Of a stretch of DNA of 54,712 bases, positions 25,186-34,148 are shown piece after piece. Made by a program: the position numbers and the translations under genes. The stretch lies in assembly GCA_016296505.1 (NCBI GenBank), contig JAEDJD010000014.1, positions 1-54,712 on the forward strand, given 5' to 3'. Position 1 is the stretch's first letter, and every line of letters starts with the position of its first letter. This DNA comes from Oscillospiraceae bacterium. Its GTDB lineage: Bacteria > Bacillota > Clostridia > Oscillospirales > Ruminococcaceae. The notes below the pieces were generated by a model that did not search any database, was not told where the DNA came from, and saw nothing but the letters and a program-made list of their open reading frames with translations.

Positions 25186-27099
25186 ATGAAGCACAAAGTA
25201 TTGCTGTCAGCGTCGCTGGCGGCACTCATCGCGGTCACTGCAACGACTGCCTACCCAAAGCGCAAGCCGCTCGACGCTTCATTCAGCGCAGCCGCTGCCG
25301 ACGATGCAAATGACGACTGGCTTCATGCTGTTGGCAGCCGTCTTTACGACATGAACGGCAATGAGGTCTGGCTGACCGGTGCAAACTGGTTCGGTATGAA
25401 TTGTACCGAAAATGTACCGCACGGTCTATATGCAAGAGATGTCGATGATATGCTTGCCAGCATTGCAGATCATGGCATCAACATTATTCGTTTTCCAATC
25501 TCCACGGAGCTTCTGCTCTCATGGATGAACGGCGATCCGCTGCCGGTTTCTTCTGTACAAGCAAGCTACAATCCGCCGAAAGATGAAGTCGGTGAGGACG
25601 GAACCGTTACGCCTGCCGGAAAATATGGCAACATTAACCGCGACTTCGTTCTTGAGGACGGCAAAACGCTCAAGAACAGCATGGAGATTTTTGATATCAT
25701 CATGCAGAAGTGTAAAAAATACGGCATCAAGGCTCTGATCGACGTTCACAGCCCGGCTTCTCATAATTCCGGTCATAATTATACACTGTGGTATTATGAG
25801 CCGACGGCTGAGGACTGCGGTGGTATGGCGGTCGGTCATTTCTCCAAAGAAAAGATCACATGGGACGACTGGAAAGATTCTATCACATGGCTCGCGGAAA
25901 AATATGCAAACGATGATACCATCCTTGCCTACGACCTGAAAAATGAACCCCACGGCAAACGTGGCTATGACGGCAGCTCCTGCCCTCCAGGCGTTGCAAA
26001 GTGGGATGATTCGACCGACAAAAACAACTGGAAGTATTCCGCAGAGGAATGCGCAAAGTCGATTCTCAAGGTCAATCCGCACGCGTTGATTCTGATTGAA
26101 GGCATTGAGCAATCCCCCATGCTGGACAAGGGCGTGACATGGGATATGCCGGATAAATTCAATCCAAAACCCGGCGAGGAACAATGGTACGGCGCATGGT
26201 GGGGCGGTAACCTCAGAGGCGTGAAGAATCTTCCCATTCTGCCGGATTCCGGTCAGATTGTATATTCGCCGCATGATTACGGTCCCTCTGTCTATGCGCA
26301 GACATGGTTCGACAAGGATTTCACAACCGAAACGCTGCTCGACGATTACTGGCGCGATACTTGGGCTTATATCAATGAGGATGATATTGCGCCGCTTTTG
26401 ATCGGCGAATGGGGCGGTCATATGGATGATGGCAAAAACCAGAAATGGATGACGCTCCTGCGTGATTATATGATTGATCATCATATCAATCATACGTTTT
26501 GGTGTCTGAATCCGAACTCCGGTGATACCGGCGGTCTGCTTGATACACAGTTCGCCAATTGGGACGACGCAAAGTATTCGCTCTTTGAAGAATCACTCTG
26601 GCAGACAGCGTCCGGTAAATATATCGGTCTCGATCATCAGGTCGCACTCGGTAAAAACGGTCTGTCGCTCAACGAATTCTATTCCGGCATCGCCAGCTCG
26701 GAAGGCTCCAATCTGGACGGCGGCAAAAAATCCAACGGAACTGTCGTGACCACGCCATCCACAACAAAGGCCTCTACTACTACTACATCCTCTACTACAA
26801 CTACCAAAAAAACCACAACTCAAACTACTACTACAACAGTTCAAACAGAGCCGAGTCAGACAGATCCCCAAAAGCAGCCGCAATGGGGCGACGCGAATGA
26901 AGACGGTATGGTTGATGTCTCTGACGCAGTTTTGGTCGCGCGCTTTGTTGCCGAAGATCCCACAGCAAACATCAGTCAGCAAGGTAAGTCGAATGCAAAT
27001 GTGACCGGCGCAGCGTCAGTCAATTCGGAATGCACGCTGAAAATTCTCAAATTCATCGCAAAGATGATTACCGAAGCAGAACTTGCTCCCACTAAATAA
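25186..27099 (+). CDS. Cellulosomal GH5 endoglucanase with dockerin (copy 1)
   Basis: 637 residues from the ATG at 25186 after GAGGGGGAA. A signal peptide leads into a GH5 barrel (about 40-500). The acid/base is Glu254 in DLKNEPHG and the nucleophile Glu408 in LIGEWGG. The early TGANWFGMNC and INIIRFPIS segments suggest subfamily GH5_1, mostly endo-beta-1,4-glucanases. A Thr-rich linker (about 518-565) precedes a dockerin (567-637). Its first repeat is canonical (GDANEDGMVDVSDAVLVARF), whereas the second (NANVTGAASVNSECTLKILKF) lacks the usual calcium loop. This divergent form, seen identically in the next gene, should set cohesin specificity. It is secreted and acts on cellulose or mixed-linkage glucan. 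Confidence 0.95.
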   Translation: MKHKVLLSASLAALIAVTATTAYPKRKPLDASFSAAAADDANDDWLHAVGSRLYDMNGNEVWLTGANWFGMNCTENVPHGLYARDVDDMLASIADHGINIIRFPISTELLLSWMNGDPLPVSSVQASYNPPKDEVGEDGTVTPAGKYGNINRDFVLEDGKTLKNSMEIFDIIMQKCKKYGIKALIDVHSPASHNSGHNYTLWYYEPTAEDCGGMAVGHFSKEKITWDDWKDSITWLAEKYANDDTILAYDLKNEPHGKRGYDGSSCPPGVAKWDDSTDKNNWKYSAEECAKSILKVNPHALILIEGIEQSPMLDKGVTWDMPDKFNPKPGEEQWYGAWWGGNLRGVKNLPILPDSGQIVYSPHDYGPSVYAQTWFDKDFTTETLLDDYWRDTWAYINEDDIAPLLIGEWGGHMDDGKNQKWMTLLRDYMIDHHINHTFWCLNPNSGDTGGLLDTQFANWDDAKYSLFEESLWQTASGKYIGLDHQVALGKNGLSLNEFYSGIASSEGSNLDGGKKSNGTVVTTPSTTKASTTTTSSTTTTKKTTTQTTTTTVQTEPSQTDPQKQPQWGDANEDGMVDVSDAVLVARFVAEDPTANISQQGKSNANVTGAASVNSECTLKILKFIAKMITEAELAPTK

Positions 27100-27148
27100 A
27101 TGCCGGAACTGATTACCAGCTCTCGCAATCCGCAAACGAACGAATGTG

Positions 27149-27180
27149 AAGCCCGCTCTCAGTGCGTTGAGAGTGGGCTT
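27149..27180 (+). terminator. Hairpin between the two GH5 genes
   Basis: AAGCCCGCTCTCA pairs with TGAGAGTGGGCTT (one G-T pair) around a short loop. No T-run follows, so it may be an RNA-processing or stabilising hairpin rather than a full terminator. Confidence 0.45.
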
Positions 27181-27292
27181 AACACAAACGCATTCACTTT
27201 TGCTCCAAACAGCATCGGCATGAAAACGGGTATTCATGTCGGCTGTCATACATCGGAAACGATGAAAATTTTATGAGAGGGGGAGATTCACC

Positions 27293-29131
27293 ATGAAAAA
27301 CAAGCACTGGCTGTCACTTTGTCTGGCAGCACTCGTCGCCGCGACCAGCACGATCGGTATGACAAACAGCAATCTGCTGCAGCCGATCAGCGCCGTTGCA
27401 GTAGACGACAACAATGACGACTGGCTTCACTGCGAGGGTAGTCGCATTTTCGACAAGGATGGAAACGAGGTCTGGCTAACCGGCGCAAACTGGTTTGGCT
27501 TCAACTGCTCGGAAAATTGCGTCCACTACCTCTGGAGCGCCGACGTCGACGACGTTCTGCAAAGCGTTGCGGACCACGGCATCAATATCATTCGTTTTCC
27601 GATTGCAACAGAGCTTCTGGTCTCATGGATGAACGGCAAGCCGAATCCGGTGAACAGCGTCAGCGCAAATGCAGATCCGGCGTTCACAATCAATCCGGAT
27701 TTCTGCGAAGCGGACGGCAAAACACTCAAAAACAGCATGGAAATCTTCGACATCATCATGGCGAAATGTAAAAAATATGGCATCAAAGCATTTGTTGATA
27801 TTCACAGCCCGCATACGGACAACTCGGGTCACAACTACAATCTCTGGTATGGCAAGGCTGGCGTGACAACCGAAATATGGATTGAAACGCTTGTCTGGCT
27901 CGCAGAAAAGTATAAGAATGATGATACGCTGCTTGCTTTCGACCTCAAAAACGAACCCCACGGCAAAGGTCAGGAGGGCGAAGCCGCTGCAAAATGGGAT
28001 GGCTCCACAGATGAAAACAACTGGGCATACGCTGCAACGAGATGCGCAGACGCAATTCTGGATGTCAACCCGAATGCACTGATTCTGATTGAGGGCGTTG
28101 AGCAGTCTCTGAGCGGCGCAATGGAAGGCGACTATTGGGGTATGCCGGACAGACGCGACAATTCTCCGTATATCGGCGCATGGTGGGGCGGCAATTTCCG
28201 CGACGCGCGCGAATATCCAATCCAGCCGAAGCACGGCACAAGCCAGATCGTCTATTCGCCGCATGACTATGGCCCATCTGTCTACGCGCAGACATGGTTC
28301 GATAAGGACTTCACGGAGCAAACGCTGCTGGATGACTACTGGTACGATACATGGGCATACATCAATGCGGAGGACATTGCACCGGAGCTGATCGGCGAAT
28401 GGGGCGGTCATATGACCGGAGACAACCTGAAATGGATGCTTCTCCTGCGTGATTATATGATCAAAAATCACATTCACCATACATTCTGGTGTCTGAATAC
28501 CAATTCGGGCGATACAGGCGGACTCTGGGACTCGCTTGGCTTCCAACAGGGCGCAGGCACAACCATTAAATGGAATCAAGAAAAATACGATATGTTCGAG
28601 GAAGCGCTCTGGCAGACGGAATCCGGCAAATACATCGGACTCGATCATCAGGTCGCACTGGGCAAAAACGGCGTTTCGCTCTCGGAATTTCTTGCATCCG
28701 GCGAAAAGAGCAACATTGACGGCGGCTCAAGCGGCAACAAGGGCAACCCAGTTGTAATCGTAACCACCCCGTCACAGGGTACAACATCGCCTAACAACAC
28801 AACAACATTGCCGACCACAACGCAATCAAGCACCACGACCACACAAACCACTACTGCCACTACTACGCCCTCTACGCCCACACGCACCGAGTCCCCGAAC
28901 GTATCCGACATGGATATTCAATGGGGCGACGCCAATGAGGACAATACAGTCGACGTCTCCGACGCTGTTCTGATCGCGCGCTTTGTCGCCGAGGACCCTA
29001 CGGCGTCAATCAGCCAGCAAGGCAAGCTGAATGCAAATGTATGCGGTGGCAAAAGCGTCAATTCTGATTGCACCATCAAAATTCTACAGTTCATTGCAAA
29101 GATTATTACTGAAGCAGAGCTGGCACCGTAA
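27293..29131 (+). CDS. Cellulosomal GH5 endoglucanase with dockerin (copy 2)
   Basis: 612 residues after AGAGGGGGAG. It is a close paralogue of the preceding gene: same signal-GH5-Thr linker-dockerin order and long identical stretches such as HDYGPSVYAQTWFDKDFT. Acid/base Glu221 (DLKNEPHG), nucleophile Glu369 (LIGEWGG). It lacks the roughly 30 residues copy 1 carries around VGEDGTVTPAGKYG and has its own insertion near GLWDSLGFQQGAGT. The linker runs about 490-540 and the dockerin 543-612, with the same degenerate second repeat. The differences around the active-site cleft could broaden substrate range. Tandem duplication is the simple explanation. Confidence 0.95.
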   Translation: MKNKHWLSLCLAALVAATSTIGMTNSNLLQPISAVAVDDNNDDWLHCEGSRIFDKDGNEVWLTGANWFGFNCSENCVHYLWSADVDDVLQSVADHGINIIRFPIATELLVSWMNGKPNPVNSVSANADPAFTINPDFCEADGKTLKNSMEIFDIIMAKCKKYGIKAFVDIHSPHTDNSGHNYNLWYGKAGVTTEIWIETLVWLAEKYKNDDTLLAFDLKNEPHGKGQEGEAAAKWDGSTDENNWAYAATRCADAILDVNPNALILIEGVEQSLSGAMEGDYWGMPDRRDNSPYIGAWWGGNFRDAREYPIQPKHGTSQIVYSPHDYGPSVYAQTWFDKDFTEQTLLDDYWYDTWAYINAEDIAPELIGEWGGHMTGDNLKWMLLLRDYMIKNHIHHTFWCLNTNSGDTGGLWDSLGFQQGAGTTIKWNQEKYDMFEEALWQTESGKYIGLDHQVALGKNGVSLSEFLASGEKSNIDGGSSGNKGNPVVIVTTPSQGTTSPNNTTTLPTTTQSSTTTTQTTTATTTPSTPTRTESPNVSDMDIQWGDANEDNTVDVSDAVLIARFVAEDPTASISQQGKLNANVCGGKSVNSDCTIKILQFIAKIITEAELAP

Positions 29132-29153
29132 ATCCTGAGCCAAATATAACAAA

Positions 29154-29198
29154 GCCGTTCAAATCAAGCGTCAAGCTGATTTGAACGGCTGTTCTTTT
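29154..29198. terminator. Bidirectional terminator between GH5 copy 2 and the pilin array
   Basis: GCCGTTCAAATCA (29154-29166) pairs with TGATTTGAACGGC (29177-29189), followed by TGTTCTTTT on the plus strand. It separates two convergent genes. Confidence 0.82.
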
Positions 29199-29237
29199 CA
29201 AAATTATAACGTAGCAACAATCAATATCCGCGGCGTT

Positions 29238-29789
29238 TTAATCAATCTCAGGCGCTGCCTCCGGAATCGAATCATCTTCCGGATCTTTCAAAGCAAATGC
29301 AAGCGCTTTGCTCGCGTCCCAATCTGTGCGCTGCTTATAATCCTCAACGGTGATTGCAAGCGGATAGGTTCCGGGATATTTGCCGTTGATGACGCCGACG
29401 CCGCTGCAGCCGCTCTCACCGAAACGAAACTTAACATCCTGAATCTTCTGCACATCTGAAAAATAGCTGCAAACCTTTGCATACAAAGTGTTCATGAGGT
29501 CTGTAGCGTCATTTGCGTGGTTTGACTGATAGCTTTTCTGCGCAAAAATAGTAGAACCGTCTGTCGTATAATCCTTATTCTGAATTGTCTTGACCGGCAA
29601 ATCACCAGATTCCATTTCTACCAGCGAGACATTCAACGCATTATAGATAGATTTTGCTGCATTATTAGATGTTGTAATCTTGGAGCGACGCACATACCCC
29701 AGCATTGCCGGAACAAGAATCGCAGCAAGTACGCCAATGATCGCAATGACAACGATCAACTCAATCAATGTAAATCCATGTCTTTTCAT
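29238..29789 (-). CDS. Type IV prepilin, third copy of the pilin array
   Basis: 183 residues from the ATG at 29789, after GAGGTAACTGAA. A short leader MKRHG is cut before FTLIELIVVIAIIGVLAAILVPAML, the class III pilin helix with Glu5. The head domain has two cysteines (VCSYFSDVQK and GESGCSGVGV) and a YPGTYPLAITVEDYK stretch shared with the major pilin. The tail is acidic. Processed by the prepilin peptidase encoded at 34149. It may be a minor or alternative major pilin. Confidence 0.9.
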   Translation of the reverse strand: MKRHGFTLIELIVVIAIIGVLAAILVPAMLGYVRRSKITTSNNAAKSIYNALNVSLVEMESGDLPVKTIQNKDYTTDGSTIFAQKSYQSNHANDATDLMNTLYAKVCSYFSDVQKIQDVKFRFGESGCSGVGVINGKYPGTYPLAITVEDYKQRTDWDASKALAFALKDPEDDSIPEAAPEID

Positions 29790-29934
29790 TTCAGTTACCT
29801 CTCTATACGATAAGTATCTTTCCAATAAAACATCTCTTAAATGTCAAAAATATTTGTTGTAATCATTTTAATAGTACGAATCGCCCTGAAAACGGGCTTT
29901 CGTTTCAGCGACGAATCCAATATAAAATATGACC

Positions 29935-30257
29935 TTTACGCAGTTGGGGGCGGACTGAGCATAGCTTCAAATGCGGATGACGGCTTAGACTGCACCGAAT
30001 TATATGCGTCAGGCGTCCACGGATTCGGATATGCACCCGGATAATTACCACTCAGAACGCCGCAAGCGGTACACGCATCGCTCTCGATTTTGACAAAATA
30101 AGCTTTTACTTTGCAATATCAGTGAAGTAGCCATAAACACATTCATCAAATGCGTCCGAGCTAGAAGCAGTTGTGGCGCCATCCAGATCCTTATTATCAG
30201 TAGAAGCAACGCCGGTACCGGTAACAGTTTATCAAATGTAAAACCATGCTTTTTGAT
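29935..30257 (-). pseudogene. Dead pilin gene in the middle of the pilin array
   Basis: Read on the minus strand it keeps the C-terminal half of a pilin close to the 30412-30930 gene (DAFDECVYGYFTDIAK, then CTACGVLSGNYPGAYPNPWTPD). Three lesions are visible. The start codon is ATC. A large internal deletion joins the KHGFTF leader directly to the VTGTG region, so the whole membrane helix is gone. One A is missing in GCAAAGT (GCAAAAGT in the good copy), shifting the frame. A weak hairpin past its stop resembles the terminator of the neighbouring copy, so the duplicated unit included the terminator. Confidence 0.82.
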
Positions 30258-30345
30258 TTGAAGAATTGCTCCTTATGTTAAATCATTATTCGACAGATTT
30301 TTTCCGCAATCATCGAATATATTCGTTATAATCGTCATGATAGAA

Positions 30346-30375
30346 CGAATGCTCCCAAAATGGGAGCATTCGCGT
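30346..30375 (-). terminator. Terminator of the major pilin gene
   Basis: CGAATGCTCCCA and TGGGAGCATTCG form a perfect 12-bp stem around AAA; on the minus strand it is followed by TTCTATC. Confidence 0.75.
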
Positions 30376-30411
30376 TTGGAATCAATTCAATGTGTACGCT
30401 ATTATTAGTCA

Positions 30412-30930
30412 TTAGGGGTTCTGCGGGGTCTGATTGTTGTTATTGTTGTTGTTGGAACCAGAAGCAGACGGACCAGACATAGCTGCAACAGCATTTGCAG
30501 GCGCAGAAGCCTTAAAGTCTTCCGGAGTCCATGCATTCGGATATGCGCCAGGATAGTTGCCGCTCATAACGCCGCAAGCTGTGCAAGCACCATTCGTAAT
30601 TTCTATTGCATATGCTTTTACTTTTGCAATATCAGTGAAATAGCCGTAAACACACTGATCAAATGCATCCGTGCTGCTAGCAGTAGTAGCGCCCGAAATA
30701 TCTGTAGTGGTAGTATTTGCGCCAGTACCAGTAACTGCCTTATCAACGGTATCAAAATCAACGAGAGCAGTGTTGTAAGCATTGTAGATGGACTTTGCAG
30801 TGGTGTTAGCTGTGGTGATCTTGGACTTTCTTACGTAACCGAGCATTGCCGGAACGAGGATAGCAGCCAGAACGCCGATAATCGCGATAACAACGATCAG
30901 CTCAATCAGAGTAAAACCTTTCTTTTTCAT
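30412..30930 (-). CDS. pilA: Type IV major prepilin candidate
   Basis: 172 residues from the ATG at 30930 after TTTGGAGGT. The leader MKKKG precedes FTLIELIVVIAIIGVLAAILVPAMLGYVRKSKI. The head carries the cysteines QCVYGYF and CTACGV and ends in an Asn-rich tail (SGSNNNNNNNQTPQNP). It has its own consensus promoter and its own terminator, which suits a highly expressed subunit. Ruminococcus albus carries related pilin-like proteins linked to cellulose adhesion; a similar role here is an inference. Confidence 0.92.
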   Translation of the reverse strand: MKKKGFTLIELIVVIAIIGVLAAILVPAMLGYVRKSKITTANTTAKSIYNAYNTALVDFDTVDKAVTGTGANTTTTDISGATTASSTDAFDQCVYGYFTDIAKVKAYAIEITNGACTACGVMSGNYPGAYPNAWTPEDFKASAPANAVAAMSGPSASGSNNNNNNNQTPQNP

Positions 30931-31036
30931 GATAATACCTCCAAAAATTATTTGTAAACATTGCAATCTTAGATTGCGATCTTAGAGCGACAAACTGATG
31001 CGACGTCTAACACCGTTTGTCGTTCTCCATGGTCTT

Positions 31037-31065
31037 AGTATAGCATATCCAAAGGAAATTGTCAA
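31037..31065 (-). promoter_or_regulatory. Sigma-A promoter of the major pilin gene
   Basis: TTGACA, a 17-base spacer and TATACT on the minus strand. The roughly 100-nt leader contains an inverted repeat (CGACAAAC with GTTTGTCG). Confidence 0.85.
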
Positions 31066-31217
31066 GTCTTTTCCGCAATATTTCTGAATTGTGAACAAAC
31101 TTTTACAAAACCCGTTTTTTGAACGATTTTTTTCGTTCGATTTTCGGCGTATTGCACAATTTTGGTAACAAACGTGTTATATTCCGACTTTGCCAACCGA
31201 ATGATATAAATAGAACA

Positions 31218-31251
31218 AACAGGCAAAGCGCATATTCACGCTCTGCCTGTT
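31218..31251 (-). terminator. Terminator after pilT
   Basis: AACAGGCA-GAGCG and its complement (31239-31251 with 31218-31230) form a long stem; TTGTTCTATTT follows on the minus strand. It separates pilBT from the pilin array. Confidence 0.75.
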
Positions 31252-31261
31252 CACAAATTCT

Positions 31262-32371
31262 TTAGCCGATCACGCCCTCACGCGTAATGACGGACTGACC
31301 GCCCATTGCAGTAAGATAACGATAGAACTCGGTCTTATCCTGACACTTTTCAAGTGCGTCGATTTCGTTGACCGTGTTATTCTTAACCAGACGCGCAAGC
31401 TCCTGGTCAAGCGACATCATTCCGTGCGCCTTACCTGCCTGAATCGAGGAAAGAATCAAGTGAATCTTACCCTCACGAATCATGGCGGCGACAGCGTCGG
31501 TGACGTTCAGAATTTCCATTGCTGCGATACGGCCTGTACCGTTCTTGAGTGGCAGCAGCGTCTGAGAGACAACGCCTACTAGAACATTCGCGAGCTGTGC
31601 GCGAATCTGATTCTGCTGATGCTCCGGATATACGTCGATGATACGGTTAATTGTATCAGGCGCAGACGTCGTATGAAGCGTGGAGAAAACAAGGTGACCG
31701 GTTTCAGCCGCAGTAATTGCAGCCTGAATGGTCTCAAAGTCACGCATCTCACCGACGAGGATAACGTCCGGGTCTTCACGAAGCGCAGCTCTCAGCGACA
31801 TCGCAAAGCTCGGTACGTCGGCGCCGACTTCACGCTGGTTCACCATGCAGCGCTTATGTTCATGCACATACTCGATCGGGTCCTCGATCGTAATAACGTG
31901 CGCACTCTTGTTGCAGTTTACGTAGTCGATCATACCTGCAAGCGTCGTGGACTTACCGGAACCGGTAGGACCGGTGATCAGCACGAGTCCACGCGGACGC
32001 ATTGCGAATTCAGCCATAATCGGCGGCATGAACAGATCATCCAGCGTCGGAATGTCGTTACGCAGCAGACGGATTGCGATTGCAAGGTGATCGCGCTGAT
32101 AGAAGATGTTGCAGCGGTGACGATAGCCGGCACGTGTGACATAAGAGAAGTCAACGTCGATACGCTGTGTAACTTTCTTACGCTGCTGCTCGTTGGTCAT
32201 CTGCTCAACGACCTCAGCGATCATTTCATCTGTCATTTCAGGGTAGCTGCTCATTTTGCGGAGCTGACCGTGCAGACGGACAACCGGATTGATACCGACT
32301 GTAAAATGCAAGTCAGAACATCCAAGCGCACGGACATCGTCCAGAATTTTATTCACTGAAATAATGGGCAT
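31262..32371 (-). CDS. pilT: Type IV pilus retraction ATPase
   Basis: 369 residues. PilT is a hexameric ATPase that depolymerises pili. It has the N-terminal GCSDLHFTVGINPVVRLHG domain, Walker A GPTGSGKST (about 132-140), the Asp box VGEMRDFETIQAAITAAETGH, the His box STLHTT and a C-terminal helix. Its presence predicts retractable pili, so twitching or force-bearing adhesion is possible. It starts 30 bases after the pilB stop; AGGAAATATC precedes the ATG. Confidence 0.95.
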   Translation of the reverse strand: MPIISVNKILDDVRALGCSDLHFTVGINPVVRLHGQLRKMSSYPEMTDEMIAEVVEQMTNEQQRKKVTQRIDVDFSYVTRAGYRHRCNIFYQRDHLAIAIRLLRNDIPTLDDLFMPPIMAEFAMRPRGLVLITGPTGSGKSTTLAGMIDYVNCNKSAHVITIEDPIEYVHEHKRCMVNQREVGADVPSFAMSLRAALREDPDVILVGEMRDFETIQAAITAAETGHLVFSTLHTTSAPDTINRIIDVYPEHQQNQIRAQLANVLVGVVSQTLLPLKNGTGRIAAMEILNVTDAVAAMIREGKIHLILSSIQAGKAHGMMSLDQELARLVKNNTVNEIDALEKCQDKTEFYRYLTAMGGQSVITREGVIG

Positions 32372-32401
32372 GATATTTCCTCCGTTTCTTCCTGTTCGTT
32401 A

Positions 32402-34063
32402 TTAAACAGTATATGTAACACGTACAAGCTCATCAATCGAGGTAACACCCTGCTGAACGAGGTCAGCAACGTTATCACGAAGAAGTTTTGTACCGTTCGC
32501 ACGAGCCGTTCTTTCCAATTCATCCGAGCTTGCGCCGTTTGCAATCAGCGTAGAGATTTCGCCAGAGCAGTGGATGATCTCATGAATCGCAGTACGTCCA
32601 CGATATCCGCCGCCGCACTCATTACAGCCAACCGCGTCGAAAATCGGAACGGAATGATCGAGATGCATCAGTTCGCTTTCTTCCGGCGTAGACATTCTCT
32701 GTCTTCTGCACTTCGGGCAAAGAACCTTAACAAGACGCTGCGCGACAACGCCGATCAGCGAGGACGCAACCATGTAGGACGGAATGCCCATATCAATCAG
32801 ACGGACAATCGTAGAAGCCGCGTCATTGGTATGAAGCGTAGAAAGAACAAGGTGTCCGGTGATAGCAGCACGAATACCGATTTCAGCGGTCTCACCGTCA
32901 CGCATCTCACCGATCATGATGATATCCGGGTCCTGACGGAGAATCGAACGAAGCGCCGCCGGAAACGTCATACCGGATTTCACATTGATCTGGCACTGGT
33001 TGATACCTTCGATCTGCTTTTCAACCGGGTCCTCAACCGTAACGACGTTAACTTCCGGTCTTGCGATTGCGCCAAGCGCTGCATACAGCGTAGTGGACTT
33101 ACCGGAACCGGTAGGACCAGTAACAAGGATAACGCCGTGCGGACACTTGATCATGCTCTCGAACAATCTGAAGTTGTAATCGGACATACCAAGTTCATGC
33201 AGACCACGCGTTTTAATCGCGCCGGTAGACAGAATTCGGAGAACGATCTTTTCACCGTGCACCATCGGCAGAGTAGAAACACGAAGGTCAAGCGGAATGC
33301 CGTCAACAGTCTGAGAGAAACGACCGTCCTGCGGAATACGCTTTTCAGCAATATTCATGCCGGAGATCAGCTTCAGACGAGTCGCGAGCTGATTCTGAAC
33401 ATTTGCAGAAACATTCATCAAAGTAACAAGGTCGCCGTTGACACGAACACGAATCTGTGTATACTTCTCAAACGGCTCAAGGTGAATATCGGTTGCTTCC
33501 ATACGGAAAGAGTTCTCAACGATCTGCGTTGCGAGCTTAACAATCGGAGCGCTCTCAACACGATCTCTGGACTCTTCCTCATCGATCAAATCGCCCTGAG
33601 AGGTATCAATGCCCAGATCGCCGAGGTCGGTCATCTGATAAGCTTTACCAATTGCTTTTTTGATTGCTGCGCGGGTTGCAAGAACCGGAATACAGTCAAA
33701 ACCGGTTTTTACCTTAATATCTTCAAGAATATTGAAGTTAACAGGATCATCCGTTGCAACAGTCAGACGGCGACCGGTCTTATTGATCGCGAGAACGCAA
33801 TTACGCTCTGCAAGATCCTGCGGAACCATGCGGGCAATTTCGCCGTCAACCTCGACATTATTCAGGTCAACAAACGGTGTTTGCAGCTTTACAGACAGAG
33901 CCTGCGCAAATTTGATGTCGGACATAAATCCCATCTCGACAATGACTTCACCAAATTTCTTCTGATCCGTCGATTCGCGCTGTCTCTGCAGGACCTGCTG
34001 CAGCTGTTCAGGGGTGATGTGACCTTCCTCGACGAGGTAGTCACCGATTCGGATGTTTCTCAT
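32402..34063 (-). CDS. pilB: Type IV pilus assembly ATPase
   Basis: 553 residues from the ATG at 34063 after TTGGAGG. Residues 1-150 are an MshEN-type N-domain (IGDYLVEEGHITPEQLQQVLQRQ); such domains bind cyclic di-GMP in some relatives. The core has Walker A GPTGSGKST near residue 315, the Asp box and the His box, and a zinc-binding tetracysteine (CPKC and CNEC, about 448-486). It powers pilin polymerisation. It is divergent from pilD, with an 85-bp gap holding the pilD promoter. Confidence 0.95.
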   Translation of the reverse strand: MRNIRIGDYLVEEGHITPEQLQQVLQRQRESTDQKKFGEVIVEMGFMSDIKFAQALSVKLQTPFVDLNNVEVDGEIARMVPQDLAERNCVLAINKTGRRLTVATDDPVNFNILEDIKVKTGFDCIPVLATRAAIKKAIGKAYQMTDLGDLGIDTSQGDLIDEEESRDRVESAPIVKLATQIVENSFRMEATDIHLEPFEKYTQIRVRVNGDLVTLMNVSANVQNQLATRLKLISGMNIAEKRIPQDGRFSQTVDGIPLDLRVSTLPMVHGEKIVLRILSTGAIKTRGLHELGMSDYNFRLFESMIKCPHGVILVTGPTGSGKSTTLYAALGAIARPEVNVVTVEDPVEKQIEGINQCQINVKSGMTFPAALRSILRQDPDIIMIGEMRDGETAEIGIRAAITGHLVLSTLHTNDAASTIVRLIDMGIPSYMVASSLIGVVAQRLVKVLCPKCRRQRMSTPEESELMHLDHSVPIFDAVGCNECGGGYRGRTAIHEIIHCSGEISTLIANGASSDELERTARANGTKLLRDNVADLVQQGVTSIDELVRVTYTV

Positions 34064-34084
34064 AATCCAACCTCCAAAAAACTC

Positions 34085-34113
34085 TTGAAAAATATGCCAA
34101 TCTGTGGTAGAAT
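34085..34113 (+). promoter_or_regulatory. Sigma-A promoter of the prepilin peptidase gene
   Basis: TTGAAA, a 17-base spacer and TAGAAT, in the gap between divergent pilB and pilD. Confidence 0.75.
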
Positions 34114-34148
34114 AGAATAACAGTACAAACCATAAAGGAGGTACCGTT

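Noticed and set aside
32570..34120. A 516-codon open frame opposite pilB
   Set aside because: Exact antisense of a conserved ATPase gene, with no family features. The same applies to frames opposite the GH5, que, PilX-like and acyl-CoA ligase genes.
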